64,000 nucleotides of DNA from Streptococcus mitis (GCF_005144795.1 NZ_SWFJ01000002.1:1-64000); one strand, 5' to 3'. Shown: positions 46,860-57,263, numbered from the stretch's first letter. Numbers and translations are program-made. The notes: generated from the letters alone by a model not told the origin.

Positions 46860-48116
46860 TTAGTCCTCGTATAATGGGAAGGCATCTGTTAATTCTTTAA
46901 CTGCACTTCTCACTTCTTCTAAGACAGCTTCATTTTCTGCATTCTTTAGGGTTTTAATGATGAGCTCAGCCACTTTGCGACTTTCTTCTTCACCAAATCC
47001 ACGTGCAGTAATGGCTGCTGCTCCGATACGAATACCACTTGTCTTGAATGGTGACAAGCTTTCGTAAGGGATTGAGTTTTTATTTAGAGTAATATTGACT
47101 TCATCCAGCAAGTTTTGAGCAACTTTTCCGTTTTCTACAACCTTGGTTACATCAACTAGGAAAAGGTGGTTTTCAGTTCCACCAGAAATGATACGGAAAT
47201 CAGGGTCTTGCAAGAAGACATCTGCCATAGCCTTACTGTTTTTGATAACATTAGCAGCATATTCCTTGAAGGCTGGATCCAAAACTTCTTTGAAAGAAAC
47301 TGCCTTAGCTGCAACAACATGTTCCAAAGGACCGCCCTGAATACCTGGGAAAATTGCTGAATTGATTTTCTTAGCTAGTTCTTCATCATTAGTCAAAATC
47401 AAACCACCACGTGGACCACGAAGGGTTTTGTGGGTCGTTGTTGTCGTGATATGAGCGTATGGCACTGGACTTGGGTGTAGACCAGCTGCAACCAAACCAG
47501 CGATATGAGCCATATCGACCATGAGCTTAGCTCCAACAGCATCAGCGATTTCACGGAATTTTGAAAAATCGATAATTTGAGAATAAGCTGAAGCACCTGC
47601 TACGATCAATTTGGGTTTTACTTCTTGCGCTTGTTTCAAGATAGCATCAAAATCTAAGAGTTCCGTTTCAGGGTCAACACTGTAAGAAACAAAGTTGTAG
47701 GTTTGACCTGAGAAGCTAACTGGAGCTCCGTGGGTCAAGTGTCCACCTGCTGCCAAATCCATCCCCATAACGGTATCACCTGGCTCAATCAAGGCCATGT
47801 AAGCCGCACAGTTGGCTTGGCTTCCTGAGTGTGGTTGAACATTTGCAAATTTTGCACCGAAAATTTCTTTGGCACGTTCAATAGCTAGACTTTCAACTAC
47901 ATCTACTACATTTGTACCGCCATAATAACGGCGTCCTGGGTAGCCTTCTGCGTATTTATTCGTCAAGATAGACCCTTGAGCTGCCATAACAGCCTTGGAA
48001 ACTACGTTTTCCGAAGCAATCAACTCAATGTTGTTTTGCTGGCGTTCTTCTTCTTTGGTAATAGCATTCCAGAGATCAGCATCATATGCTTTAAAATCGT
48101 CTTTATCAAAAATCAT
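46860..48116 (-). CDS. glyA: Serine hydroxymethyltransferase
   Basis: A 418-residue PLP enzyme converting serine and tetrahydrofolate to glycine and methylene-tetrahydrofolate. Landmarks: [54 protein letters not shown], and the PLP Lys in [24 protein letters not shown] precedes the ATG. First of a group running on to the nucleoid protein and pvaA. Confidence 0.98.
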   Translation of the reverse strand: MIFDKDDFKAYDADLWNAITKEEERQQNNIELIASENVVSKAVMAAQGSILTNKYAEGYPGRRYYGGTNVVDVVESLAIERAKEIFGAKFANVQPHSGSQANCAAYMALIEPGDTVMGMDLAAGGHLTHGAPVSFSGQTYNFVSYSVDPETELLDFDAILKQAQEVKPKLIVAGASAYSQIIDFSKFREIADAVGAKLMVDMAHIAGLVAAGLHPSPVPYAHITTTTTHKTLRGPRGGLILTNDEELAKKINSAIFPGIQGGPLEHVVAAKAVSFKEVLDPAFKEYAANVIKNSKAMADVFLQDPDFRIISGGTENHLFLVDVTKVVENGKVAQNLLDEVNITLNKNSIPYESLSPFKTSGIRIGAAAITARGFGEEESRKVAELIIKTLKNAENEAVLEEVRSAVKELTDAFPLYED

Positions 48117-48175
48117 AGGTCTTCTCCTTTATAGCGTGACTGGTCCTTTAGTTTGTTTTACAATAAGAAAATAAA

Positions 48176-48607
48176 CTAAAAGATGCGAATAAACCGTTTC
48201 TGCACTTTATCACAAGTATAACCAACTTTTTCATAAAATGCATGAGCACCCAGACGATGATCGGCAGAGTTTAAGCGGATAAACCCATAACCACGTCTTT
48301 TTGCTTCTTGATCCAACCCTTGCAGTAAGCTTTTACCAATACCTTGCCCTTGTGCTTGAGGTGAAACTGCTAAAGCTAAAATATTAAATCCTGCTTTGGA
48401 ATAAAGTGATTCGTAAACTTCAGCGTGGACATATCCAAGTAAGACATGACTGGCTGCATCCTCATATCCAAGTAGGAAATGATGGGAATCCTGAGACAGT
48501 CTAGCTAGTTGACTAGCCGTTTCCTCTGGACTAAACGAATAGCCCAAAGCATCTTGGTTAATGTCACATATAGCTTTCACATCAGTTTCTTGTAAATCTC
48601 TTAGCAT
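48176..48607 (-). CDS. GNAT-family N-acetyltransferase
   Basis: A 143-residue acetyltransferase. FNILALAVSPQAQGQGIGKSLLQG carries the acetyl-CoA motif (Q-G-Q-G-I-G-K), and RLNSADHRLGAHAFYEKVGY is the closing region. Resembles RimI-like ribosomal-protein acetylases but is not specific. I start at 48607, one base after the sua5 stop, with GAGGAGGAAT upstream; the longer frame from 48646 lies inside sua5. Part of the tdk-prfA-prmC-sua5 operon. Confidence 0.88.
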   Translation of the reverse strand: MLRDLQETDVKAICDINQDALGYSFSPEETASQLARLSQDSHHFLLGYEDAASHVLLGYVHAEVYESLYSKAGFNILALAVSPQAQGQGIGKSLLQGLDQEAKRRGYGFIRLNSADHRLGAHAFYEKVGYTCDKVQKRFIRIF

Positions 48608-48608
48608 T

Positions 48609-49211
48609 TCATTCCTCCTCAAAAGAAATCTCTGGCAACTGAGCAAGAATATCTTCTCGCTTAATGGCCCCTTGGCGTAAGATTTTCACCTTGTCTCCAG
48701 ACAAATCCAAAATAGTTGAATCCTGTCCAGTTAGAAAAGAATCGTCTTCCAAACCCAAAACCTCTTGGTCAAAATCCTCTAGAATTTGATTAAAGGTCAC
48801 TCCACTTGCCTGACCTGAAATATTGGCAGACGGTCCAATCAAGGGACCTGTCTCTCGAATCAAATCAAGGGTAATGGGATGACTTGGCATCCGAAATCCA
48901 ACAGTTGCAAGACCAGAATTGACCCAATAGGGAACTCGGTCATTGGCTTCTAGTATAATGGTCAAGGGACCTGGTAAAAAGGTCTCTACAAGTTTTTGCA
49001 GATAAGATGGTTGATTCTTAGAAAAGTGCAAGATGTCCTCTAGAGAGGCGATATTGAGATTGAGTGCCTTATCTCTAGGACGACGTTTGAGCTGGTAAAC
49101 ATGATCCACTGCTTTTTCATCTAGAGCCTTGGCAAAAAGACCGTAAACCGTCTCTGTAGGCAAAACAACAGCTCCACCCTTTTCCAACTCTTGCCTAATC
49201 CTGTCCATCAT
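48609..49211 (-). CDS. L-threonylcarbamoyladenylate synthase (Sua5/TsaC/YwlC)
   Basis: A protein of about 200 residues making threonylcarbamoyl-AMP for t6A37 of tRNA. Landmarks: GGAVVLPTETVYGLFAKALD, YQLKRRPRDKALNLNI, VGFRMPSHPI and IGPSANISGQASG. I start at the MM pair (49211/49208), inside the last codons of prmC; the frame opens to 49376 but that upstream part is the prmC shadow. It is of the short TsaC type, lacking the C-terminal Sua5 domain. Confidence 0.92.
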   Translation of the reverse strand: MMDRIRQELEKGGAVVLPTETVYGLFAKALDEKAVDHVYQLKRRPRDKALNLNIASLEDILHFSKNQPSYLQKLVETFLPGPLTIILEANDRVPYWVNSGLATVGFRMPSHPITLDLIRETGPLIGPSANISGQASGVTFNQILEDFDQEVLGLEDDSFLTGQDSTILDLSGDKVKILRQGAIKREDILAQLPEISFEEE

Positions 49212-50031
49212 CAACCACGACCATCCTATCTTGACCAAATTGGTCCTTGAGCGTTCGTACTCTTTTTTCAGGAAGATGCTTCCTAAAAAGTTCAGGAACA
49301 CTTTGACCTTGCTTGTATCCAATTTCAAGGTAAATCTTACCACCATCTTTGAGATAGTCTTTTGCATCTTCCGCAATTCTACGGTAAATAGCTAGGCCAT
49401 CCTCGTCTGCAAAAAGAGCTAGATGAGGTTCCGAATGCAAGACATTCAAGCCAACCTCTGACTCATCTTCACGAGAGATATAGGGTGGATTGGATACAAT
49501 TATATCATATTTTTCAGAAATTTCTCCAAAACAATCAGATTTTTTAAAAAATATATTAAGTTTTTGATTTTTAGCATTCTCGCTAGATAAATCTAAAGCC
49601 TCTTGGGAAATGTCTGTTGCTGTCACTGACCAAGCTGGTCTGTTTTTTGCTAGAGCGAGAGCAATAGCTCCACTACCTGTACCTATATCCAAAACTGATA
49701 GATTCATATCAGGATTTTCAGCCAGGATAAGCTCCACCAACTCCTCTGTTTCTGGACGAGGGATCAATACTCGCTCATCAACTTTTAACTGCATTCCATA
49801 AAAATCTGCCTGTCCAATGATGTACTGTGCTGGTTTATGATCTACTAACTGTTGGAAAATTCCTTTTACAAATACTTCTTCCTCTTCCGTCACTTCCTGC
49901 TGGAGGGCAAAAACGAAATCTGTAAAAGATAGATTTTTCAGGCTACGATAGACAAAAGAGAGGCTTTCAGCTTCCTCTCCTTGTCTTATCAACTCTTCTT
50001 CAAAATCTGAAAATAATTGAGCTAATTTCAT
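49195..50031 (-). CDS. prmC: Peptide chain release factor N5-glutamine methyltransferase
   Basis: A 278-residue AdoMet methyltransferase (HemK/PrmC) that methylates the GGQ glutamine of release factors. NPPYIS (NPPY motif), SVLDIGTGSGAIALAL (SAM loop) and RVLIPRPETEELVE are typical. It directly follows prfA, its substrate, sharing one base (50031), the conserved prfA-prmC arrangement. Confidence 0.97.
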   Translation of the reverse strand: MKLAQLFSDFEEELIRQGEEAESLSFVYRSLKNLSFTDFVFALQQEVTEEEEVFVKGIFQQLVDHKPAQYIIGQADFYGMQLKVDERVLIPRPETEELVELILAENPDMNLSVLDIGTGSGAIALALAKNRPAWSVTATDISQEALDLSSENAKNQKLNIFFKKSDCFGEISEKYDIIVSNPPYISREDESEVGLNVLHSEPHLALFADEDGLAIYRRIAEDAKDYLKDGGKIYLEIGYKQGQSVPELFRKHLPEKRVRTLKDQFGQDRMVVVDDGQD

Positions 50032-51110
50032 TATTTGTTTAATTCTTCTAATTTTTGTGTTTGGTCATAGAGTACCAAGGCGTCCACAACTTCATCCAAT
50101 TTACCAGATAAAATGGTATCTAGTTTTTGGAGAGTTAAGCCGATACGGTGGTCTGTGACACGGTTTTGTGGGAAGTTATAAGTACGAATCCGTTCTGAAC
50201 GGTCACCAGTACCGATTGTTGACTTACGCTCAGCGTCTTGTTCATCCTGAGCAATCTGAGCAAAGTGGTCAGCGACACGCGCACGGATGATTTTCATGGC
50301 CTTCTCACGGTTCTTCTGCTGGGTACGTTCTTCCTGCATCTCAACCTTGATATTGGTTGGCAAGTGAACGATACGAACGGCAGTCGCAACCTTATTGACG
50401 TTCTGTCCACCAGCACCTGATGCATGGTAGATGTCGACACGAAGGTCTTTTGGATCAATATCGTATTCAACTTCTTCTACTTCAGGCATGACAAGGACTG
50501 TGGCAGTTGATGTATGAACACGACCTTGACTTTCTGTCACAGGGACACGTTGCACACGGTGGGCACCAGATTCATACTTGAGTTTAGAGTATACAGACTG
50601 ACCTGAAACCATGGCAACCACTTCTTTGAAACCACCTACACCATTCATAGAAGCCTCCATGACTTCAAAGCGCCAGCCTTGGGCTTCAGCATATTTTTGG
50701 TACATGGTTAGGAGGTCACCAGCGAAAAGTGCTGCTTCGTCTCCACCAGCTGCACCACGGATTTCTAGGATGATGTTCTTATCATCGTTTGGATCCTTTG
50801 GAAGGAGCAAGATTTTCAGTTTTTCTTCGTATTCTTCTTTTTCAGCCTTGGCATCTTTGAGTTCTTGCTTGGCCATTTCTTCCAAATCCGCATCTCCGCC
50901 TGATTCCTTAATCATCTCTTCGGCATCAACGATGTTTTGAAGGACTTGTTTGTACTCACGATAGGCTGTTACTGTGTCACGAGTTGAAGCCTCTTCTTTT
51001 GAAAGCTCCATGAAACGCTTGGTGTCCGAAACCACATCTGGGTCACTAAGCAACTCTCCTAATTCTTCATAACGGTCTTCTACAGCTTGTAGTTGATCAT
51101 AGATGTTCAT
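50031..51110 (-). CDS. prfA: Peptide chain release factor 1
   Basis: A 359-residue RF1 that ends translation at UAA/UAG. Shows the catalytic loop [12 protein letters not shown], the stop-codon-reading P-x-T motif ([16 protein letters not shown]), and the C-terminal [21 protein letters not shown]. Overlaps tdk by 4 bases and abuts prmC. Confidence 0.98.
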   Translation of the reverse strand: MNIYDQLQAVEDRYEELGELLSDPDVVSDTKRFMELSKEEASTRDTVTAYREYKQVLQNIVDAEEMIKESGGDADLEEMAKQELKDAKAEKEEYEEKLKILLLPKDPNDDKNIILEIRGAAGGDEAALFAGDLLTMYQKYAEAQGWRFEVMEASMNGVGGFKEVVAMVSGQSVYSKLKYESGAHRVQRVPVTESQGRVHTSTATVLVMPEVEEVEYDIDPKDLRVDIYHASGAGGQNVNKVATAVRIVHLPTNIKVEMQEERTQQKNREKAMKIIRARVADHFAQIAQDEQDAERKSTIGTGDRSERIRTYNFPQNRVTDHRIGLTLQKLDTILSGKLDEVVDALVLYDQTQKLEELNK

Positions 51111-51697
51111 TTTTCTTCATTCTCCTTATTGATTTCAGGGGCAAAATAATGTTTACGGCAAACTGAGATATAGGTTTCATTACCACCAATCTGGATCTGT
51201 TCTCCATCGTAAACGGGCAGTCCATCCTGAGTTCGTAATACCATGGTCGCCTTTTTCTTGCAATACTGACAAATGGTCTTGATTTCGTCGATCTTATCTG
51301 CTAAGAGCAAGAGATACTTGGAACCTTCGAACAGTTCATTGCGAAAATCATTTTTCAAACCAAAAGCCATGACGGGTATGTCTAGCTCATCAACAACACG
51401 AGCTAAGTCGTAAACATGGTGACGCTTGAGAAACTGGGCTTCATCGACCAACACACAGTAAGGTGTTTCTGGTAGGTCTCGGATATAGCCAAAGATATCC
51501 GTCGTTTCCTCAATCGCAATGGCAGGGCGTTTCATGCCAATACGACTCGACACATAGCCAACACCATCACGCGTATCCAGAGCCGAGGTCATAATCACAA
51601 CACTTTTTCCCTGCTCCTCGTAGTTATAGGCCACTTTGAGAATCTCAATGGTTTTACCAGAATTCATGGTCCCATAACGATAATACAACTGTGCCAT
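51107..51697 (-). CDS. tdk: Thymidine kinase
   Basis: A 196-residue type II thymidine kinase (salvage). P-loop [18 protein letters not shown] with the catalytic Glu, zinc site [13 protein letters not shown] and a later CRKH, lasso region [11 protein letters not shown]. First gene of the operon. A likely promoter TTTAAA-N17-TATACT lies upstream. Overlaps prfA by 4 bases. Confidence 0.97.
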   Translation of the reverse strand: MAQLYYRYGTMNSGKTIEILKVAYNYEEQGKSVVIMTSALDTRDGVGYVSSRIGMKRPAIAIEETTDIFGYIRDLPETPYCVLVDEAQFLKRHHVYDLARVVDELDIPVMAFGLKNDFRNELFEGSKYLLLLADKIDEIKTICQYCKKKATMVLRTQDGLPVYDGEQIQIGGNETYISVCRKHYFAPEINKENEEK

Positions 51698-51820
51698 GTT
51701 TCTTGCTTCACGTCCATTTCTAAATTTTTGCTACATTCTAGTATATCATAATTTTCTTAAGCTTTAAACGGCAAAATGTGGTAAAATAGAAGAAATCAAA
51801 AACTAGTGGAGGAAGCTATT

Positions 51821-52003
51821 ATGCCATTTGTACGCATCGATTTATTTGAAGGACGCACGCTCGAGCAAAAGAAAGCTCTTGCTAAGGAAGTAACAGAAGC
51901 TGTTGTTCGCAACACTGGAGCCCCTCAATCTGCTGTCCATGTCATCATCAACGACATGCCAGAAGGAACTTACTTCCCTCAAGGGGAAATGCGTACCAAA
52001 TAA
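51821..52003 (+). CDS. 4-oxalocrotonate tautomerase family protein
   Basis: A 60-residue tautomerase. I start at ATG 51821 (GTGGAGGAAG upstream) so that after Met removal the catalytic Pro1 is exposed: PFVRIDLFEGRTLEQKKALA. The Arg in EVTEAVVRN matches the family's second key residue region. Forms small homo-oligomers in the family; the physiological substrate in streptococci is unknown. Stands alone between tdk (divergent) and mnmE. Confidence 0.93.
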   Translation: MPFVRIDLFEGRTLEQKKALAKEVTEAVVRNTGAPQSAVHVIINDMPEGTYFPQGEMRTK

Positions 52004-52140
52004 ACTAGCTTAAGCAGAATTGCTTAGGCTTTTTCAATCTCCAAGTAGCATCCATTGAAGAAATAGTTCAAATTTGTTACAATTTGAAAAGAGACTTGGA
52101 AAAATTTCCAAGAAAAGAGTTATTGATTAAAGGAAACATT

Positions 52141-53514
52141 ATGATTACACGTGAATTTGATACCATCGCTGCTATCTCTACTCCACTAGGTGAAGGAGCA
52201 ATTGGTATTGTCCGCTTAAGCGGAACAGACAGTTTTGAAATTGCACAAAAGATTTTCAAAGGGAAAGACTTGAGTCAGGTTGCTAGCCATACCCTTAACT
52301 ACGGTCACATTATTGACCCTCAGACTGGTAAAATCATGGACGAGGTTATGGTTGGGGCTATGAAATCTCCAAAGACCTTTACTCGTGAAGATATTATCGA
52401 GATTAACACCCACGGTGGTATTGCCGTGACCAATGAGATTCTCCAGCTAGCTATCCGTGAAGGAGCTCGGTTGGCTGAACCTGGTGAATTTACCAAACGT
52501 GCCTTTCTAAACGGTCGCGTAGACTTGACACAGGCTGAGGCGGTGATGGATATCATCCGTGCCAAGACTGACAAGGCTATGAACATTGCGGTCAAACAAT
52601 TGGATGGTTCCCTTTCTGACCTTATCAACAATACCCGTCAAGAAATCCTCAATACACTCGCCCAAGTTGAGGTTAATATCGACTATCCTGAGTATGACGA
52701 TGTTGAAGAAGCGACTACTGCTGTGGTCCGTGAAAAGACTATGGAGTTTGAACAATTACTAACCAATCTCCTTAGAACAGCCCGTCGAGGTAAAATCCTT
52801 CGAGAAGGAATTTCCACTGCTATTATCGGACGTCCCAACGTTGGGAAATCAAGCCTTCTCAACAACCTCTTGCGTGAGGACAAGGCTATCGTAACAGATA
52901 TCGCTGGGACAACACGTGATGTCATTGAAGAATACGTCAACATCAACGGTGTCCCTCTCAAGTTGATTGATACAGCTGGTATCCGTGAAACAGACGATAT
53001 CGTTGAACAAATCGGTGTTGAACGCTCTAAAAAAGCTCTTAAGGAAGCTGACTTGGTTCTACTAGTACTAAATGCCAGTGAACCACTGACTGCTCAAGAT
53101 CTTCAGCTTCTTGAAATTAGTCAGGATACCAACCGCATTATTCTACTTAATAAAACCGACTTACCTGAAGCGATTGAAACTTCAGAACTACCTGAAGACG
53201 TCATCCGTATTTCCGTCCTTAAAAACCAAAACATTGATAAGATTGAAGAGCGCATCAACAACCTCTTCTTTGAAAATGCTGGTTTGGTTGAGCAAGACGC
53301 TACTTACTTGTCTAATGCTCGTCACATTTCCCTGATTGAAAAGGCAGTTGAAAGCCTACAAGCTGTTAATGAAGGTCTTGAACTGGGGATGCCAGTTGAT
53401 TTGCTTCAAGTAGATTTGACACGTACTTGGGAAATTCTAGGTGAAATCACAGGTGATGCGGCTCCTGATGAACTCATCACCCAACTCTTTAGCCAATTCT
53501 GTTTAGGAAAATAA
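52141..53514 (+). CDS. mnmE: tRNA modification GTPase MnmE (TrmE/ThdF)
   Basis: A 457-residue GTPase that with MnmG adds the carboxymethylaminomethyl group to wobble uridine. Order: N-terminal folate-binding domain ([21 protein letters not shown]), helical domain, G domain with [25 protein letters not shown] and NKTD, and C-terminal FCLGK with the catalytic Cys. I start at 52141 (AAAGGAAAC upstream); the longer frame from 52084 adds a non-conserved tail. Confidence 0.97.
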   Translation: MITREFDTIAAISTPLGEGAIGIVRLSGTDSFEIAQKIFKGKDLSQVASHTLNYGHIIDPQTGKIMDEVMVGAMKSPKTFTREDIIEINTHGGIAVTNEILQLAIREGARLAEPGEFTKRAFLNGRVDLTQAEAVMDIIRAKTDKAMNIAVKQLDGSLSDLINNTRQEILNTLAQVEVNIDYPEYDDVEEATTAVVREKTMEFEQLLTNLLRTARRGKILREGISTAIIGRPNVGKSSLLNNLLREDKAIVTDIAGTTRDVIEEYVNINGVPLKLIDTAGIRETDDIVEQIGVERSKKALKEADLVLLVLNASEPLTAQDLQLLEISQDTNRIILLNKTDLPEAIETSELPEDVIRISVLKNQNIDKIEERINNLFFENAGLVEQDATYLSNARHISLIEKAVESLQAVNEGLELGMPVDLLQVDLTRTWEILGEITGDAAPDELITQLFSQFCLGK

Positions 53515-53516
53515 GA

Positions 53517-53550
53517 AATCCATGATCGTACATTCGGTCATGGATTTTAT
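53517..53550 (+). terminator. mnmE terminator
   Basis: AATCCATGA/TCATGGATT stem followed by TTATTG. Also usable by the convergent dapA (A-run before it). Confidence 0.85.
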
Positions 53551-53558
53551 TGTCTTTA

Positions 53559-54494
53559 TTAGTAATCTGGTCTTAAGACACCTGTTACAGTTGCCTTAGT
53601 CGCTTCGTAGTCGCCATCTACAACAACCTTGATAATGCGTTTGGCATCTTCTTCTGGTGCTGGAACTAGAGGTAATCGAGTTGGACCAGCTTCAAATCCC
53701 ATATAGTTCAGAACTGCCTTAACAGGAGCAGGACTTGGATAAGAGAAGAGGGCATTGACTTTAGGGATGAATTTACGCTGAATAGCCGCTGCTTTTTTCA
53801 TATCGCTTTCTGCAATGGCAGTAAACATCTCGTGCATTTCATCCCCATTTGTATGAGAGGCAACAGAAATAACCCCATCCGCACCAAGGTTCATGGCATG
53901 GAAAGCATCTCCATCCTCACCAGTATAGACCAAGAACTCTTCTGGCTTGTGCTCAATCAAGTAAGCCATATTTGCCAAGCTAGTACATTCTTTGACACCA
54001 ATGATATTTGGATGGTCAGCCAAACGAAGCATAGTTTCTGGAGTCAATTCGACAACCACACGCCCTGGAATGTTATAGATAATAATCGGTAAGTCAGAAG
54101 CGTCTGCAATTGCTTTAAAGTGCTGATACATCCCTTCTTGAGAAGGTTTGTTGTAGTAAGGGACGATTGCAAGTCCAGCTGCAAAACCACCAAACTCTGC
54201 TACTTCTTTTACAAACTCGATTGAATCACGAGTATCATTGGTACCGATACCAGCAATAAGCGGTACCCGACCATTAACAACTTTTTGTACAGCAGTAAAA
54301 ATCTCCAACTCTTCATCGTGGGTCAAGGTAGGACTTTCAGCTGTCGTACCAGCAAGAAGAATTCCATCCGTATGATGGTCCAATAAATGCTCAATCAAGG
54401 CTGGAATAGCATCAAAGTTGATGGAACCATCCTCGTGGAAGGGGGTAATAAAGGCTGTGATGATTTTACACTCTTTTAAATCTTGATAAGACAT
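53559..54494 (-). CDS. dapA: 4-hydroxy-tetrahydrodipicolinate synthase
   Basis: A 311-residue class I aldolase-fold enzyme condensing pyruvate with aspartate semialdehyde. [15 protein letters not shown] (pyruvate site), the catalytic Tyr in IIYNIPGR, Schiff-base Lys in [10 protein letters not shown] start at 54494 with GAGAGGTG upstream, not the 54503 alternative. Its substrate is made by asd just upstream; the small hairpin between them may reduce but not block read-through. Confidence 0.96.
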   Translation of the reverse strand: MSYQDLKECKIITAFITPFHEDGSINFDAIPALIEHLLDHHTDGILLAGTTAESPTLTHDEELEIFTAVQKVVNGRVPLIAGIGTNDTRDSIEFVKEVAEFGGFAAGLAIVPYYNKPSQEGMYQHFKAIADASDLPIIIYNIPGRVVVELTPETMLRLADHPNIIGVKECTSLANMAYLIEHKPEEFLVYTGEDGDAFHAMNLGADGVISVASHTNGDEMHEMFTAIAESDMKKAAAIQRKFIPKVNALFSYPSPAPVKAVLNYMGFEAGPTRLPLVPAPEEDAKRIIKVVVDGDYEATKATVTGVLRPDY

Positions 54495-54520
54495 GAGAAA
54501 CACCTCTCTATTTCAAAGAA

Positions 54521-54540
54521 GGAGTTCATCTGAACTCCTA
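54521..54540 (-). terminator. Hairpin between asd and dapA
   Basis: AGGAGTTCA/TGAACTCCT, 9-bp perfect stem, 2-base loop. Only a short U-run (TTCTTT), so a partial terminator. Confidence 0.6.
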
Positions 54541-54550
54541 AATTATATGA

Positions 54551-55627
54551 CTATTTTAATTCAAATTTCAATTCAGCTGTTGGACGAACCAAGCCACGTT
54601 CGTGAAGAGTTTCTGCAATCTGAACTGAGTTCCAAGCAGCACCTTTGAGAAGGTTATCTGAAACAACCCACATGTGAATTCCTTTTTCAGCATCCAAGTC
54701 TTTACGGATACGACCAACAAAGGTATCACGTGAACCAACTGCATTGATGGCTTGCGGATAGATTTGATGAGCTACATCATCTTCAAGAACAGCACCTGGG
54801 AAGGCTGCGATAGCTGCTTTCACTTCTTCGATTGGAGCCACTTCTTTTGTTTCGATGTAAACAGACTCAGAGTGAGCTGACAAGACTGGAATTCGCACAC
54901 ATGTTGCAGATACTGCGATGCTATCATCTTCCATGATTTTCTTAGTTTCCTTAGTCATCTTCATCTCTTCGTATGTGTAATCATTGTCAGTGAAGACATC
55001 GATTTGTGGGAGAGCGTTGAAGGCGATAGGATAATGTTTCTTATCACCACCTGAAGGCAAAATTTCTGCGTGTAAATCACGTGGTTTCACTCCATCATTC
55101 AAGACTTCACGAAGTTCACGTTGTGTTTCAAGAATTGCTCCCATACCAGCACCTGAAACTGCTTGGTAAGTTGAAACAATGATACGATCCAAGCCCCATT
55201 TTTGGCGAACTGGCTCAAGCGCTACCATCATTTGGATTGTTGAACAGTTAGGGCAAGCAATGATACCGTTGTGGGCATCAAGTGCGTGAGCATTGACCTC
55301 TGGAACAACCAAAGGAACATCTGGATTTTGACGGAAGTAAGATGTATTATCAACTACTACCGCTCCAGCTTTAACTGCGTACGGTGCATACTTAGCTGAT
55401 GTAGAACCACCTGCTGAAAAGAGAGCAATATCAACTCCTTCAAAAGCTGTTTCAGTCGTTTCTTCAATCGTAATATCTTGGTCTTTAAATTTCAAAGTCT
55501 TGCCCGCTGAACGTGCAGAAGCAAGTAAACGAATTTTATCGATTGGAAGTGTTGATTCTTCCAACATTTTTATCATCTGAGCACCGACAGCACCTGTCGC
55601 GCCGACTACAGCAACTGTATATCCCAT
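54551..55627 (-). CDS. asd: Aspartate-semialdehyde dehydrogenase
   Basis: A 358-residue NADPH enzyme. Rossmann loop [27 protein letters not shown], catalytic Cys in [15 protein letters not shown], and the acid-base His in [19 protein letters not shown]. Supplies aspartate semialdehyde for DAP/lysine, threonine and methionine, and possibly for the carboxynorspermidine route upstream in the window. It has its own promoter and an asd-type RNA in front. Confidence 0.97.
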   Translation of the reverse strand: MGYTVAVVGATGAVGAQMIKMLEESTLPIDKIRLLASARSAGKTLKFKDQDITIEETTETAFEGVDIALFSAGGSTSAKYAPYAVKAGAVVVDNTSYFRQNPDVPLVVPEVNAHALDAHNGIIACPNCSTIQMMVALEPVRQKWGLDRIIVSTYQAVSGAGMGAILETQRELREVLNDGVKPRDLHAEILPSGGDKKHYPIAFNALPQIDVFTDNDYTYEEMKMTKETKKIMEDDSIAVSATCVRIPVLSAHSESVYIETKEVAPIEEVKAAIAAFPGAVLEDDVAHQIYPQAINAVGSRDTFVGRIRKDLDAEKGIHMWVVSDNLLKGAAWNSVQIAETLHERGLVRPTAELKFELK

Positions 55628-55672
55628 AAATAACCTCTTTCGGAATTTTCTAAAAATTTCTATAATAGATGT

Positions 55673-55700
55673 ATTATACTACTTTTTCCATGAATTGCAA
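55673..55700 (-). promoter_or_regulatory. asd promoter
   Basis: Minus strand TTGCAA (55695-55700), 16-base spacer, TATAAT (55673-55678), downstream of the asd RNA terminator. Confidence 0.75.
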
Positions 55701-55724
55701 AGCTTTTTCATCATTTTTTGGAAA

Positions 55725-55868
55725 ATAAAAATCCCCAGTCGCTAGACCAGGGACTAAGAGGCATCTTCATGTGATGAGCAGGTTCACACAACTCATCAAG
55801 GTCCGCTCCTGCGTTATGACCTCCTTATGCTCAATAGTAGTCCGAAGACTACCTATCGACTCATCGCA
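55725..55868 (-). ncRNA. asd RNA motif (structured RNA upstream of asd)
   Basis: About 145 nt between a strong promoter and an intrinsic terminator (TCCCTGGTC-TAGC-GACTGGGGA, then TTTTTA). It contains GTAGTC-TTCG-GACTAC, AAGG-A-GGTC...GACCTT, and TGATGAG...CTCATCA helices. Position and form fit the 'asd' RNA motif described upstream of asd in Lactobacillales, which is made as a small RNA. Ligand or target unknown. Confidence 0.8.
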
Positions 55869-55874
55869 TCTACT

Positions 55875-55903
55875 ATATTACTAGAGATACTTGGTTTTGT
55901 CAA
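55875..55903 (-). promoter_or_regulatory. Promoter of the asd RNA
   Basis: Minus strand TTGACA (55898-55903), 17-base spacer, TAATAT (55875-55880): perfect -35 and spacing. Confidence 0.88.
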
Positions 55904-55967
55904 TAAAAAATTTTTGCAGGATGATTTTTATTATACAAAAATCAAAATTTTTCTCGCGAGCATAAGA

Positions 55968-55992
55968 AAAAACTCTTGCGTTCAAGAGTTTC
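55968..55992 (-). terminator. tRNA-Thr terminator
   Basis: Minus strand AAACTCTTG-AACG-CAAGAGTTT then TTTC, 15 bases after the tRNA. Confidence 0.88.
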
Positions 55993-56006
55993 CCTGTAAA
56001 TATCAT

Positions 56007-56078
56007 GCTAATTGCCGGGATTGAACCGGCGACCTCATCCTTACCATGGATGCGCTCTGCCAACTGAGCTAAATCAGC
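56007..56078 (-). tRNA. tRNA-Thr (anticodon GGU)
   Basis: 72-nt cloverleaf on the minus strand: acceptor GCTGATT/AATTAGC (one G-T pair), D stem GCTC/GAGC, anticodon arm CATCC-ATGGTAA-GGATG with GGT, T arm GCCGG-TTCAATC-CCGGC. CCA is not encoded. Confidence 0.97.
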
Positions 56079-56140
56079 TTACTTAAAAAGTATACTATAG
56101 TTAGAAAAACTTGTCAAGTTTTCTTAGAAATTTTCTATAA

Positions 56141-56169
56141 GGAAAAGCCAGGTAAGAGCTACCTAGCTT
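56141..56169 (-). terminator. queT terminator
   Basis: AAGCCAGGTA/TACCTAGCTT (one mismatch), 5-base loop, TTTTCC on the minus strand. Confidence 0.7.
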
Positions 56170-56177
56170 ATCTAATT

Positions 56178-56687
56178 CTATTTGCTTAAATCGATTCGAC
56201 GACCAATTTTACCGATAATAATCGCTCCAATAATCAATGAGGCAAATTCACCAATTCCTGTTGTGAACCAAGTAAGGAAAAATGGTAATTGCGCTACGAT
56301 ATTCAACTCTGCAGCGATAGTAAACATGGAAATTGAAAAGAGGATTGAAAAGAAGAAATGATCTTTTCGAATCAATCCGTTAAAAAGGTAATCTTTGCTG
56401 TATTTTGCAAAAAGCCAAACACCTAGACTGAGGAATACCAAGGTTGATCCACCACCAACAAAGACATCTAGCAGTCCGAAACTAAAGAAATTAGCAATCA
56501 TACAACCGATGGTAACTCCGATGATGTACTTAGGATTGTAAAAAGCCATAAAGTTCATCATTTCTGAAATACGGAACTGATAAGCGCCATAGCTAATGGC
56601 ATTTAGAGGCGGTGTGACAGTCAAAACGACGTAGATAGCAGCGACGATTGCAATATCTGCAACATCACGAATAGTTAATTTTTTCAT
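56178..56687 (-). CDS. queT: QueT: queuosine-precursor ECF transporter S component
   Basis: A 169-residue membrane protein with about five to six segments, COG4708 family (ISYGAYQFRISEMMNFMAFYNPKYIIGVTIGCMIANFFS). It binds preQ1/preQ0 for uptake together with a shared ECF energy module encoded elsewhere. A preQ1-II riboswitch covers its ribosome binding site, which supports the substrate. Confidence 0.95.
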   Translation of the reverse strand: MKKLTIRDVADIAIVAAIYVVLTVTPPLNAISYGAYQFRISEMMNFMAFYNPKYIIGVTIGCMIANFFSFGLLDVFVGGGSTLVFLSLGVWLFAKYSKDYLFNGLIRKDHFFFSILFSISMFTIAAELNIVAQLPFFLTWFTTGIGEFASLIIGAIIIGKIGRRIDLSK

Positions 56688-56693
56688 CTTTTC

Positions 56694-56755
56694 TCCTTTG
56701 GCGGGTTACCCGCGTATAATATGCTTGGTGAAAGAAGCTAAGCACCAAGGGTTGA
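56694..56755 (-). promoter_or_regulatory. preQ1-II riboswitch
   Basis: The minus strand has CTTGGTGCTTAGCTTCTTTC then ACCAAG, an A-rich linker, ACGCGGGTAACCCGC and AAAGGAG. This is the COG4708/preQ1-II pseudoknot layout known from S. pneumoniae, differing at a few positions in the P4 hairpin (GCGGGT-AACCCGC). preQ1 binding hides the ribosome binding site of queT. Confidence 0.95.
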
Positions 56756-56771
56756 TTCATTCAACCTTACT

Positions 56772-56780
56772 AGTATAGCA
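56772..56780 (-). promoter_or_regulatory. queT promoter (extended -10)
   Basis: Minus strand TGCTATACT, an extended -10, just upstream of the riboswitch. The -35 is poor. Confidence 0.65.
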
Positions 56781-56810
56781 CAATAGACTGCTTTATGCTA
56801 TACTTAATAC

Positions 56811-57242
56811 ATGAAAAAATGTATTCAAAAAATTTTTAACAATGAAATTTTTGCCTATCTCTTCTTTGGCCTTGCGACAACTCTAGTTTCTATTCTCTCG
56901 CGATTGGTCATTTATCAATTAACCCATAAAGAACTCCTTGCTACTGGACTAGCAAATATTATCGGTATCTTCTTTGCCTTTATTACAAATGATACAATCG
57001 TGTTTAAGCAAACAAGGAAGAATCGACTTATCCGTTTATTGAAATTTTCTCTTGCTCGCCTTTCTACTTTTCTGTTAGATTTGCTCTTTACTTTTCTGTT
57101 TGTGACTCAATTTCCTCATATCATAGGGCAATTTGTAAATAATAATATAGACAAGGTTAATACTATCGAAACAGCTATTTCACAATTTTTGATAATTATC
57201 CTCAATTACATTTTTAGTAAGGTATTTATTTTTAAAAAATAA
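56811..57242 (+). CDS. GtrA-family membrane protein
   Basis: A 143-residue protein with four membrane segments (FAYLFFGLATTLVSILSRLVIY, IIGIFFAFITNDTIVFK, STFLLDLLFTFLFVTQF, FLIIILNYIFSKVFIFKK). N-D-T-I-V-F-K and N-Y-I-F-S-K-x-F-I-F-K are GtrA/DPMS-linked hallmarks. Thought to help flip polyprenyl-linked sugars for cell-surface glycosylation; no glycosyltransferase is adjacent. Confidence 0.9.
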   Translation: MKKCIQKIFNNEIFAYLFFGLATTLVSILSRLVIYQLTHKELLATGLANIIGIFFAFITNDTIVFKQTRKNRLIRLLKFSLARLSTFLLDLLFTFLFVTQFPHIIGQFVNNNIDKVNTIETAISQFLIIILNYIFSKVFIFKK

Positions 57243-57263
57243 GAAAAATTTTAAACATATAGC

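Noticed and set aside
48609-49376. Long 255-codon version of the Sua5/TsaC frame
   Set aside because: The first 55 codons lie inside prmC in another frame and do not resemble the family; the start at 49208-49211 fits.
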